Below, piece by piece: positions 1-5,371 of a stretch of DNA of 5,698 bases. This DNA is from JAJKJG01 sp036386395 (GTDB lineage: Bacteria > Pseudomonadota > Alphaproteobacteria > Rhizobiales > Beijerinckiaceae), in NCBI GenBank assembly GCA_036386395.1, contig DASVVU010000111.1, forward strand, positions 1 through 5,698, given 5' to 3'. The notes beneath the pieces are model-generated. The model had not been told where the DNA came from, did not search any database, and worked only from the letters and a program-made list of their open reading frames with translations. Both the position numbers and the translations under genes were made by a program. Position 1 is the first letter of the stretch; every line of letters starts with the position of its first letter.

Positions 1-1
1 C

Positions 2-283
2 CGCACGAAGCCCGCCATCCACCTCATGGCGCTCTACGCCTTCGAGCGGGTGCGCCAGCTCGTCCACCCCGAGAACCCGCGCGACAACCCTCTGACGGCG
101 CGGGAGCGCGAGGTGCTGACCTGGGCCGCGGCCGGCAAATGCGCCGCCGCGACGGCCCAGATCCTCGGCATCACCGAGCGCACCGTCGTGGCCCACCTCG
201 CCAACGCCGGCGAGAAGCTCGGCGCGGTGACGAAGACCCACGCCGTCGCCAAGGCGATCCGCAACCGCCTCATCGGCGTGTGA
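2..283 (+). CDS. LuxR-family quorum-sensing transcriptional regulator, C-terminal part (5' partial)
   Basis: The frame is open to the left edge: codons from position 2 read RTKPAIHL before the first ATG at 26, so the ATG at 26 is probably internal and the true start lies upstream of the window. What is visible is the end of the signal-binding domain and linker (ALYAFERVRQLV), then a LuxR-type helix-turn-helix. The diagnostic pieces are LTAREREVLTWAAAGK, the helices AATAQILGITERTVVAHL, and a C-terminal KLGAVTKTHAVAKA segment, ending at the TGA at 281-283. In the family, the N-terminal domain binds an acyl-homoserine lactone and the HTH binds a lux box. The adjacent co-oriented luxI-type gene, 124 bases away from its likely ATG, and a lux-box-like palindrome between them support this role. 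The cognate signal cannot be read from the sequence. Confidence is high for the family and for the 5' truncation by the window edge. Confidence 0.93.
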   Translation, partial: RTKPAIHLMALYAFERVRQLVHPENPRDNPLTAREREVLTWAAAGKCAAATAQILGITERTVVAHLANAGEKLGAVTKTHAVAKAIRNRLIGV

Positions 284-316
284 CGCATAGGCCACACGAG
301 GCGCGACGCGCGTACA

Positions 317-334
317 ACTGTAAGTTCTTACAAT
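317..334 (+). promoter_or_regulatory. lux-box-like operator upstream of the luxI-type gene
   Basis: The 18-base site contains a perfect palindrome at 319-332, TGTAAG-TT-CTTACA. The next base pair outward does not match (C318/A333), and the outermost does (A317/T334). Its size and symmetry match lux/tra boxes bound by LuxR-family dimers. It is unusually AT-rich for this region. Its centre (about 325.5) lies about 82 bases before the luxI ATG at 408. If it sits at the classic -42.5 position, transcription would start near 368; I see no clear -10 box to confirm this. Being between luxR and luxI suggests autoinduction of luxI by the upstream LuxR, which is inference. Confidence 0.75.
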
Positions 335-407
335 AGCGGCGGGGGGCTGAACCCGTCAGGCATTCGTCGATCGGTTTGCGATCGCCTTGCCGGACCAGGG
401 TTTTGCC

Positions 408-1055
408 ATGACAGCCATCCACGTCGTCACCTGCGACAACCGCCACGCCTACCGGACCGAGATCGAGCGCCACCACGCCTTGCGCCACGACGTCTTCGTC
501 GGCGAGCGCGGCTGGACGGCGCTGGAACGCCCCGACGGGCGCGACGTCGACGCCTACGACGACCATAACGCGGTCTACCTCCTCGCCATCGACGGCGAGC
601 GGGTCGTCGGCGGCCAGCGCCTCTATCCGACCGTCCTGCCGCACATGATGAGCGAGGTGTTCCCCTACCTCGCCTCGCGGCGCGGGGTGCCGCGCGCCCC
701 CGACGTCTTCGAATGGACGCGCTACTTCGTCGTCAAGGAGCGGCGTGTCGGGCGCACCGACTGCATGCTGCTCGCCGGCCTGCAGCAGTTCTGCCTCGAG
801 GAGGGCATCGCCGAGGTCACGGCGGTGGTCGAGACCTGGTGGCTGCCGCGCTGGCAGCAGGCCGGGTTCAGGGCCCGCCCGCTCGGCCTGCCCGCCATGG
901 TCGAGGGCCAGCCGACCCTCGCGGTCGCGGTCGAGATCTCGCAGGAAAGCCTTGCGGCCGTGCGGGCGAAGGCGCGCCTGCCGGAATCGGTGCTCGTGCG
1001 GCGCGGGCGGATCGCGCCGGTGGTCGATCGGGTGTCCTATGCCCGGGCATCCTGA
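408..1055 (+). CDS. LuxI-family acyl-homoserine-lactone synthase
   Basis: The 215-residue protein is of normal LuxI length. It makes the homoserine-lactone signal from S-adenosylmethionine and an acyl donor in the cytoplasm. The conserved residues are present in order: R26, F30, W36 (in FVGERGW), D48 and D51 (DVDAYDD), R71 (GGQRLYPT), F85, then E102 and R105 (FEWTRYFV). The segments ERGW..L.RPDGR and ETWWLPRW resemble, from memory, the RpaI/BjaI/BraI branch of Rhizobiales, whose studied members use aryl- or branched-chain acyl-CoA rather than acyl-ACP; the substrate here is not determined. I chose ATG 408 because AGGG (397-400) sits 7 bases upstream; an in-frame TTG at 387 would add seven residues with no better site. 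It lies downstream of a luxR-type gene and a lux-box-like palindrome, and the two receiver genes that follow look co-transcribed. Confidence 0.94.
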   Translation: MTAIHVVTCDNRHAYRTEIERHHALRHDVFVGERGWTALERPDGRDVDAYDDHNAVYLLAIDGERVVGGQRLYPTVLPHMMSEVFPYLASRRGVPRAPDVFEWTRYFVVKERRVGRTDCMLLAGLQQFCLEEGIAEVTAVVETWWLPRWQQAGFRARPLGLPAMVEGQPTLAVAVEISQESLAAVRAKARLPESVLVRRGRIAPVVDRVSYARAS

Positions 1056-1089
1056 GTTCGCCCTGCGCGACCGCTGGCTTTCCCTCGCC

Positions 1090-1482
1090 ATGCCGATCCT
1101 GATCGTCGAGCCGCTGGGGAAGGAGGCCGACCGGATGCGCGACATCCTCGAAGGCATGTGGTTCTCCGACATCGACCGGGCGCCGGACGGGCTCGCCGCC
1201 CTCGCGATGCTGAACGAGAAGAAGTACGGCCTCGTGATCGCGGCCCTCGAGATGGAGCCGATCGACGGCCTGCAACTCCTGCGGCGGGTGCGCTCGGACG
1301 ACTTCATGGATACCTGCTTCGTCCTCGTCGGCGGCTCGACCCGGATCGAGCCGGTGGTGGCAGCCCGTCAGGCGCAGGTGGACGGCTACCTTCTCAAGCC
1401 GTTCACCCGCCGGGCGCTGAGGTCGAAGGTGCGCCAGGTGCTGTCGCGGGCGCACAAGCCATCCGCGCGGGCGGCGGGCTAA
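1090..1482 (+). CDS. Single-domain CheY-like response regulator lacking the phosphoacceptor Asp (pseudo-receiver)
   Basis: The 130-residue protein is one receiver domain with no output domain. Alignment by eye to CheY is ungapped across the core. The first strand is PILIVEP, so the two acidic residues of CheY (D12, D13) become E7 and P8. The strand that should carry the phosphorylated aspartate reads GLVIAALEMEPIDGLQLL, placing A52 at CheY D57. The Thr/Ser of strand 4 (CheY T87) is G81. The strand-5 lysine is kept as K103 in LKPF. Without the Asp it cannot be phosphorylated in the usual way, so it probably acts by constitutive protein contact, which is inference. ATG 1090 gives the normal start of the fold; an in-frame ATG at 1039 would overlap the end of luxI and add 17 unrelated residues. 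No strong Shine-Dalgarno precedes either start. It lies 34 bases after luxI and 10 bases before the next receiver. Confidence 0.85.
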   Translation: MPILIVEPLGKEADRMRDILEGMWFSDIDRAPDGLAALAMLNEKKYGLVIAALEMEPIDGLQLLRRVRSDDFMDTCFVLVGGSTRIEPVVAARQAQVDGYLLKPFTRRALRSKVRQVLSRAHKPSARAAG

Positions 1483-1487
1483 GGAGG
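1481..1487 (+). promoter_or_regulatory. Strong ribosome binding site for the second pseudo-receiver
   Basis: AAGGAGG overlaps the last two bases of the TAA stop of the preceding gene (1480-1482) and is spaced five bases from ATG 1493. It is the best Shine-Dalgarno in the window. It fixes the start of the second receiver-like protein and suggests coupled translation. Confidence 0.85.
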
Positions 1488-1492
1488 CGGCC

Positions 1493-1903
1493 ATGCTCAA
1501 GGGTCTGCGCATCCTCGTGGCCGACCCGGACCGCGCCGCCGCCGAGGCGCTCTGCGCCACTGTCCGCGCCCTGGGCGGAGAGCCGGTCGGGCCGGTCGGC
1601 TGGACCTGGCGGGCGCTGCGGTTTGTCGACGCCGAGCGTCCGGCCGAGCGCCTGGACGGGGCAATCTTCGCCGCCGTGCTGCGCGACGGCGACGCGACGC
1701 CGCTCGCGTTGCGCCTTGTCGAGCGCGATGTCGCTTACGTGATCCGCGCCGACCCGCCGGCGCCGGCCGGGATCAAGGCGGCGCGGCTCGACGCCCCCGT
1801 CCTGGCCCCAACCGCCCCACCGGACGCCGTCCTGCGCGCCCTCGCCGAGGAGGTGCGGCTGCGGCAGATGGAGCGCGCGGTGCAAGGAGCGGGGCGGACG
1901 TGA
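1493..1903 (+). CDS. Second, strongly degenerate receiver-like protein (pseudo-receiver)
   Basis: The 136-residue protein follows the previous receiver by 10 bases, with a strong AAGGAGG at 1481-1487 overlapping that gene's stop codon, so the two are almost certainly translated from one message. It begins with a receiver-like first strand, GLRILVADPDR (D11, P12). It then has the receiver pattern of alternating strands and helices in the style of alphaproteobacterial short response regulators (LDGAIFAAVLRDGDATPLA, then VAYVIRAD, then DAPVLAPTAPPDAVLRAL). At the phosphorylation site the residue is A60, the strand-4 Thr/Ser position is A86, and the usual KP of strand 5 is replaced by AP or PT. 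All canonical switch residues except an N-terminal acid are therefore lost. It has no HTH or enzyme domain, only a short charged tail. Function is unknown; a partner-binding or decoy role is a guess. Confidence is good that it is a gene and moderate for the receiver fold. Confidence 0.75.
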   Translation: MLKGLRILVADPDRAAAEALCATVRALGGEPVGPVGWTWRALRFVDAERPAERLDGAIFAAVLRDGDATPLALRLVERDVAYVIRADPPAPAGIKAARLDAPVLAPTAPPDAVLRALAEEVRLRQMERAVQGAGRT

Positions 1904-1964
1904 GGGACGCCGGCCGAGGCGCCGGGCCGGTTTACCTTCACGCCTAACCCTAACCGCGCCTTTC

Positions 1965-1986
1965 CGTTGCGCGCTCCCGCGCAACG
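1965..1986. terminator. Perfect 9-bp hairpin after the quorum-sensing operon
   Basis: CGTTGCGCG (1965-1973) pairs perfectly with CGCGCAACG (1978-1986) around a four-base CTCC loop, 61 bases after the stop of the last receiver gene. No T-run follows on either strand, so it is either a Rho-assisted 3' end or a structure in the leader of the next gene. The surrounding spacer 1904-2061 also holds a short TAACCC/TAACC tandem (about 1944-1955) and a small CGCCC-TTTT-GGGCG hairpin (2034-2047) just before the next gene's ribosome site. I see no clear promoter there. Confidence 0.45.
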
Positions 1987-2061
1987 CCGTTCCCTCGGCT
2001 CCAAAGGGCCTTCGCCGCGAAGCGCCCGATCGACGCCCTTTTGGGCGCAGGGAGCTTGTCA

Positions 2062-2715
2062 ATGCGTATCCGTTCGACCGTCCTGCCGGCGCTTGCCGGC
2101 TTCGCCGCCCTCGCGTCGCCGGCGCTCGCCGGCGGAGGGTGCGCGCATTGCTACCGCCACGTCGTCACGCCGCCGGTCTACGGCGCCGTCGCCGAGCAGG
2201 TGATGGTGCGGGCGCCGCGCACCGTCGCCCACACGATCCCGGGCGAGTACGGCACCGTCGCCGAGAAGGTGCTGGTGTCGCCGCCCCGCAAGGTCTGGCA
2301 GGTGACCCGCGGGCCGCACGGCGAGGCGATCGGCTGCTGGGTCGTCGTGCCGGCGCAGTATGCGGTGCGGCACCGGACCGTCGAGGTCCGCCCGCCGCAG
2401 GTCGTGCACGAGACGATCCCCGCCGCCTACGCCACCCGCCACCGCACCGTCCTGGTCCACCCCGGCAGCTCCGGCTGGCAGCCGGTCGGCGGCCACGGGC
2501 ACGGCTGGGGTCACGGGCATGGCGGGCACCGCCACGGCTGGCACCACGGCCACGCCGGCTACGGCTACGGCGGAGCGGTCGGCTTCGGCGGCGGTTATGG
2601 CGGCGGCTACGGCAGCGGCGCGATCGGGGCTCTCGCGGGCACCATCGGCGGCGTGGCGGCGGGCCCGGTCGGCGCCGTCGCGGCCGGCGTCGCGGCCGAC
2701 GCCCTCGGCTTCTAA
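2062..2715 (+). CDS. Exported repeat protein with His/Gly-rich region and C-terminal glycine zipper
   Basis: The 217-residue protein starts at ATG 2062 behind AGGGAG (2049-2054). Residues 1-23 form a classic signal peptide: basic MRIR, a hydrophobic core, and ALA before the predicted cut. The mature end starts GGGCAHCYRH, with a CxxC at 27-30. Residues about 34-142 hold four diverged repeats of about 25 residues, pattern [VI]P..Y....E.V.V.P..V; the second is interrupted by a short insert with C92. Residues 145-164 are His-rich (HGHGWGHGHGGHRHG) and could bind metal. Residues 166-186 are Gly/Tyr-rich. Residues 189-201 have three consecutive GxxxG steps (G189, G193, G197, G201), a glycine zipper that could insert in or pack against a membrane. 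Similar proteins, from memory, are common unnamed exported proteins in Rhizobiales. Function is unknown; an envelope location is likely. It is a single gene, closed by a hairpin at 2733-2757. Confidence 0.85.
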   Translation: MRIRSTVLPALAGFAALASPALAGGGCAHCYRHVVTPPVYGAVAEQVMVRAPRTVAHTIPGEYGTVAEKVLVSPPRKVWQVTRGPHGEAIGCWVVVPAQYAVRHRTVEVRPPQVVHETIPAAYATRHRTVLVHPGSSGWQPVGGHGHGWGHGHGGHRHGWHHGHAGYGYGGAVGFGGGYGGGYGSGAIGALAGTIGGVAAGPVGAVAAGVAADALGF

Positions 2716-2732
2716 GCCGTATTCCTATCGTA

Positions 2733-2757
2733 GAAGCGCCCCACACCGGGGCGCTTC
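2733..2757. terminator. Perfect 10-bp hairpin after the exported repeat protein gene
   Basis: GAAGCGCCCC (2733-2742) and GGGGCGCTTC (2748-2757) pair perfectly around the loop ACACC, 17 bases after the stop at 2715. There is no long T-run, but the position and stability fit the 3' end of the upstream gene. It also separates that gene from the polymerase fragment that follows. Confidence 0.65.
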
Positions 2758-2798
2758 GCCGACTCGACTCCCGGGCGGCGCCGGCTTAAGTTCGCGGT

Positions 2799-3269
2799 TT
2801 GTTCCGAACCGCGGACCAAGCCGTGCGCAAGCCGACGGGCGTCGAGCGCCTCTACATCGACTTCGACAGCTTCTTCGCGACTGCCGAGCAGCACCTGCGG
2901 CCGGAGCTGCGCGGGCGGCCGGTCGGCGTCATCCCCCTCGACACGCCGCACACCGGGCTGATCGCCGCGAGCCGCGAGGCGAAGGGCCAGGGCGTCAAGC
3001 GCGGCCTGTGGGTGCGCGAGGCGCGGCGCCTGTGCCCCGGGATCGCCATCGTGCCGGCCCGCCACGAGGAGTACGTGCGGCTGCACAAGGCGATCGTGGC
3101 GGCCGTCGAGCGCGTCCTGCCGGTCCTCGCCGTGCGCTCGATCGACGAGATGGTCTGCGCGCTCACGGGCGACGAGCGGGCCCAAGCCGCCGCGGTCGCC
3201 CGGGCCGTCAAGGCTTCGATCGCCCAAAGAGTCGGGCCGGACCTCACCTGCTCCGTCGGCCTCGTCTGA
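2799..3269 (+). pseudogene. Truncated Y-family (UmuC/DinB-like) translesion DNA polymerase, N-terminal half only
   Basis: The 156 residues match the palm/finger part of a Y-family polymerase, the enzymes that copy past damaged DNA. LYIDFDSFFATAEQ (about 18-31) carries the first metal-binding Asp (D21). SREAKGQGVKRGLW (58-71) matches the conserved S.EA...G...G segment. RSIDEM (113-118) is the SIDE motif with catalytic D116 and E117. The frame stops right after LTCSVGLV. In the family the protein continues from CS.G with about 200 more residues (thumb and little finger), none of which occur in this window. The stop TGA 3267-3269 lies inside a 13-bp inverted repeat, as if a rearrangement had replaced the 3' half. 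An in-frame TAA at 2787 limits the start to TTG 2799 or GTG 2823; neither has a good ribosome site. It is probably a remnant, though a short catalytic-domain protein is not excluded. It converges with the terminase gene. Confidence 0.8.
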
Positions 3270-3297
3270 TCCTCCCCCGCTTGTGGGGGAGGATCAG
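3266..3297. repeat. Perfect inverted repeat that forms the shared 3' end of two convergent genes
   Basis: CTGATCCTCCCCC (3266-3278) and GGGGGAGGATCAG (3285-3297) are exact reverse complements around GCTTGT. The left arm contains the TGA stop of the polymerase fragment (3267-3269, + strand), and the right arm contains the TGA stop of the terminase (3294-3296, - strand). It can act as a bidirectional terminator. It also resembles the short CCTCCCCCGC...GGGGGAGG palindromes scattered in some Rhizobiales genomes, which is recalled, not searched. It marks the point where the polymerase gene is cut short. Confidence 0.85.
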
Positions 3298-4667
3298 AGC
3301 GCCCGCATCCGCGGCTCCGCCTGCCGCAGCATCAGGTGCGTCAACGCCCAGACCAGCGCGTCGAGGCGGTCGGGGGAGCGGCCGTTCGAGAGGCCGGCGG
3401 GGGAGAAGTCGCACATCTCGTCCTCGAGCGCGGGGTGCGCGCCGACGTGGCGCACGCGGCCCTGCCCGTAGAGGGCCGAGACCGGCTCGGCGCGGGCGTA
3501 CTTGCCCCGCGTCGCGACGACGGTCGTGACCGGCACGGCGGGGTCGACGAGGCGCACCACCGCCGCCACCATCTCGCCGCCCTGGTTCACCTCGGCGACG
3601 AGGGCGTCGGCCTGCAGGCGCCGGTAGAGCGCGACGGCCCGCGCCGCCCAGGCCTCCGGCGCGGCGCCCGACACCGTCGCGTCTTCGAGCACGTAGCCCT
3701 GGCCCGCCGCGTCGACCCCCGCCGCGACGATGCCGCAGGCGCCGGCGTCGCGCCCGGAGGTCGCCGGCGGATCGACCGCGACGACGATGCGGGCGAGCGC
3801 CGGCGCGGCCGGAACCCGCGCCGCCTCGATCGCCTCGCGCCGCCACAGCGCGTCGGCCCGGTCCTCGATCAGCTCGCCGTCGAGCTCCTGGCGCCCGAGG
3901 ATCGTGCCGCCGTACGCCGCCGTCACCTGCGCCAGGAACGACGGCGAAAGGTTTTCCGCGTTGTCGGCCGTGCGCGCCCGCGTCGTCACCACGGACGGGT
4001 CGTCCATGAGCCGCCGGATCAGCGGGATCGGCCGCGGCGTCGTGGTGACCGCCTGGCGCGGGCGCGCGCCCAAACGCAGGCCGAACTGCAGCATGTCCCA
4101 GGTTGCCTCGGCGTAGCGCCACTTGCCGAGCTCGTCGCACCAGGCCGCCTCGAACTGCGGCCCGCGGAGCGAGTCCGGGTCCTCGGCCGAGAAGGCGTGG
4201 GCGACGGCGCCGCTCCGCCACTCGAGCCGGCGGAGCGACGGCTTCCACTGCGGCCGCTCCCCCGCCGGCGCGACCGCCATGAGCCCGGACGGCCCGCCGA
4301 TCATCACGTCGCGCACGTCCGCAAGGGTCTCGCCGACGAGGGCGATGCGGCCGACGGGCCGCGCCGAAATGCCGGGGACCCCGCCGACGAGGCCCGTGGC
4401 CCACTCGGCCCCGGCGCGGGTCTTGCCCGCCCCGCGCCCGCCCAGCAGAAGCCAGCCGTGCCAGGGCGCGTCTTCGTCGGGCGGCACCTGGTGGTCGCCG
4501 GCGCGCCCGAGCCATCCCTCACGCAGGAGCCCCTGCACCACCGGCGGCAGGCTCGCCAGGAACTGCGCCGCCCTCCCCTCCTCGATCGAACGCCGCAAAC
4601 CGGCGCGCAAGCTCCTCCAGGAGAAGGTTGGTCTCCTCGAAAGTGGCGGGCACGGACAACTGGTCAT
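3294..4667 (-). CDS. Terminase large subunit (TerL), RcGTA-like DNA-packaging ATPase/nuclease
   Basis: The 457-residue protein is full length for this family. It is the motor that pumps DNA into a phage or gene-transfer-agent head and cuts it. The ATPase domain shows Walker A GGRGAGKT (76-83), Walker B AAWCDE with D178/E179, and the coupling segment VTTTPRP (207-213). The RNase H-like nuclease domain shows D299 in VVAVDPP, E359 in LVAEVNQGGE, and D433/D436 in SPDRLDALVWAL. The segments SAEDPDSLRGPQF, LGRQELDGELIED and ALEDEMCDF closely recall the g2/TerL protein of RcGTA-like clusters. All catalytic residues are present. ATG 4667 has GGAG nine bases upstream but overlaps TerS by 149 bases; TTG 4598 is a credible later start that removes a poorly conserved-looking N-terminus. 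Oddly, no portal gene follows: it ends in a palindrome against the polymerase fragment. Family assignment is very secure; GTA origin is likely. Confidence 0.93.
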   Translation of the reverse strand: MTSCPCPPLSRRPTFSWRSLRAGLRRSIEEGRAAQFLASLPPVVQGLLREGWLGRAGDHQVPPDEDAPWHGWLLLGGRGAGKTRAGAEWATGLVGGVPGISARPVGRIALVGETLADVRDVMIGGPSGLMAVAPAGERPQWKPSLRRLEWRSGAVAHAFSAEDPDSLRGPQFEAAWCDELGKWRYAEATWDMLQFGLRLGARPRQAVTTTPRPIPLIRRLMDDPSVVTTRARTADNAENLSPSFLAQVTAAYGGTILGRQELDGELIEDRADALWRREAIEAARVPAAPALARIVVAVDPPATSGRDAGACGIVAAGVDAAGQGYVLEDATVSGAAPEAWAARAVALYRRLQADALVAEVNQGGEMVAAVVRLVDPAVPVTTVVATRGKYARAEPVSALYGQGRVRHVGAHPALEDEMCDFSPAGLSNGRSPDRLDALVWALTHLMLRQAEPRMRAL

Positions 4668-5226
4668 GCAAGGAAACTCCGGCGGCCGCGTCGTCCGGCA
4701 GCGCCTTCACGGTTGCGGCGGTGCGGGCGAGGGCCTGGGCGCGACGGTCGACGAGCGGGTCGCGCCCGACGAGCGCGTCGGCCGCGACGAGGACGAGCGC
4801 GCGCTCGATCAGGCGCAGGAGCTCGCGCCTTCCGAGGCCCTCGGCCGTGAGGGCCTCGTGCAGCCGCGCCGCCTCCTCGGGCGCGAGCCCGGGCGCGGGC
4901 GCCGCGGCCTGGGCCTTGGCGCCCCTCGGCGGGATCGGCGGGATGCGCGCGACGGTGTCCGGGCTGCATTCGGCGACGCGGGCGATGTCGGCGTTGGTGC
5001 CGCCAAGCCCGCGCAGCCGCGCGATCGCCTCGCGCCGCTCCCTGGTGAAGGTCCGCTTCTCCGGCGCGCCCGCCGGCCGCTTCCAGCGGTCGTCGGCCTT
5101 CCAGGTGCGGACGATCGAGGGCGACGCATCGACCCGCGCCGCGATCTCGGCGCAGTTCAGGGTCGTCGTCTCGCCAAGCCACTTGGCCTGCGCCCGCTTC
5201 TCGGGCGGGTGGGTGGTCAATCGCAT
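4519..5226 (-). CDS. Probable terminase small subunit (TerS / g1-like) with two HTH segments
   Basis: The 235-residue protein precedes and overlaps TerL, the usual place for the DNA-recognising small subunit. Residues about 23-50 form a helix-turn-helix ending in a conserved-looking tryptophan pattern (LNCAEIAARVDASPSIVRTWKADDRWKRP, split here as LNCAEIAARVDASPSIV then RTWKADDRWKRP). Residues about 66-95 form a second HTH-like unit (AIARLRGLGGTNADIARV, then SPDTVARI). A Pro/Ala linker follows, then a helical part with RRELLRLIERALVLVAADAL, and a C-terminal EETNLLLEELARRFAAFD that may contact TerL. ATG 5226 has GGAG eight bases upstream. The frame stays open upstream to a GTG at 5373, but that would run through an intrinsic terminator, so I reject the extension. 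Naming depends on position and HTHs rather than on a diagnostic motif. RcGTA-like clusters also carry a small g1 gene ahead of g2. Confidence 0.72.
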   Translation of the reverse strand: MRLTTHPPEKRAQAKWLGETTTLNCAEIAARVDASPSIVRTWKADDRWKRPAGAPEKRTFTRERREAIARLRGLGGTNADIARVAECSPDTVARIPPIPPRGAKAQAAAPAPGLAPEEAARLHEALTAEGLGRRELLRLIERALVLVAADALVGRDPLVDRRAQALARTAATVKALPDDAAAGVSLHDQLSVPATFEETNLLLEELARRFAAFDRGGEGGAVPGEPAAGGAGAPA

Positions 5227-5234
5227 CGGGGGTG

Positions 5235-5238
5235 CTCC
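5235..5238 (-). promoter_or_regulatory. Ribosome binding site fixing the TerS start
   Basis: Read on the - strand, GGAG is spaced eight bases before ATG 5226. It supports this start against the longer open frame that begins at GTG 5373. Confidence 0.6.
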
Positions 5239-5282
5239 GTCAAGGCCGCGGGCCGCGGCCGCGTTTTCGAGAAATGCGCATG

Positions 5283-5313
5283 AAAAAACCGCCCGGCGCG
5301 GGAGCGCGGGCGG
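5283..5313 (-). terminator. Intrinsic terminator on the - strand upstream of TerS
   Basis: On the - strand, CCGCCCG (5313-5307) pairs with CGGGCGG (5295-5289). An inner CGC/GCG extends the stem, and a run of six T follows at once (5288-5283). This is the only textbook Rho-independent terminator in the window. It lies about 57 bases before the TerS start and ends transcripts coming from the right. Confidence 0.85.
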
Positions 5314-5371
5314 CGCGTGATGCTCGTCGCTCGCCGCAGCGGGGGAAGCCCCGGACGCGGTTCGCGAGCGC
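5283..5371 (-). ncRNA. Candidate small RNA or attenuated leader upstream of the terminase genes
   Basis: A - strand promoter-like sequence is followed, about 90 bases later, by an intrinsic terminator with a six-base T-run, and no convincing ORF lies between. The first part can fold into a long hairpin: CGCTCGC (5370-5364) pairs with GCGAGCG (5334-5328), enclosing a GGGG/CCCC stem with a four-base loop (5341-5352). A linker of about 14 bases leads to the terminator stem. A two-hairpin RNA of this size is typical of trans-acting small RNAs. The alternative is a transcription attenuator for TerS-TerL just downstream. I do not recognise a known RNA family, and it is not a tRNA. The exact 5' end (near 5371) is inferred from the promoter. 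Confidence 0.5.

Noticed and set aside
387..407. TTG start of the luxI-type gene seven codons upstream
   Set aside because: ATG 408 has AGGG at good spacing and gives the usual LuxI N-terminus; the extra residues match nothing I know.
1039..1089. Earlier ATG for the first receiver, overlapping the end of luxI
   Set aside because: It adds 17 residues ahead of the first strand of the receiver fold. Start 1090 gives the standard N-terminus, although neither start has a strong ribosome site.
270..1307. 345-codon open frame on the - strand over the luxI-type gene
   Set aside because: It is antisense to a gene with clear LuxI motifs. Its translation is repetitive Arg/Pro/Asp-rich, as expected for the reverse strand of GC-rich coding DNA.
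868..1560. 230-codon open frame on the - strand over the receiver genes
   Set aside because: Low-complexity Arg/Ala/Pro composition with no motifs; it overlaps receiver-like genes on the other strand.
3336..4850. 504-codon open frame on the + strand over TerL
   Set aside because: It is antisense to an intact TerL with all catalytic motifs. Its Arg-rich translation has no recognisable domain.
4123..5283. 386-codon open frame on the + strand over TerS and TerL
   Set aside because: Ser/Arg/Pro-rich shadow of the terminase genes with no motif or ribosome site that argues for it.
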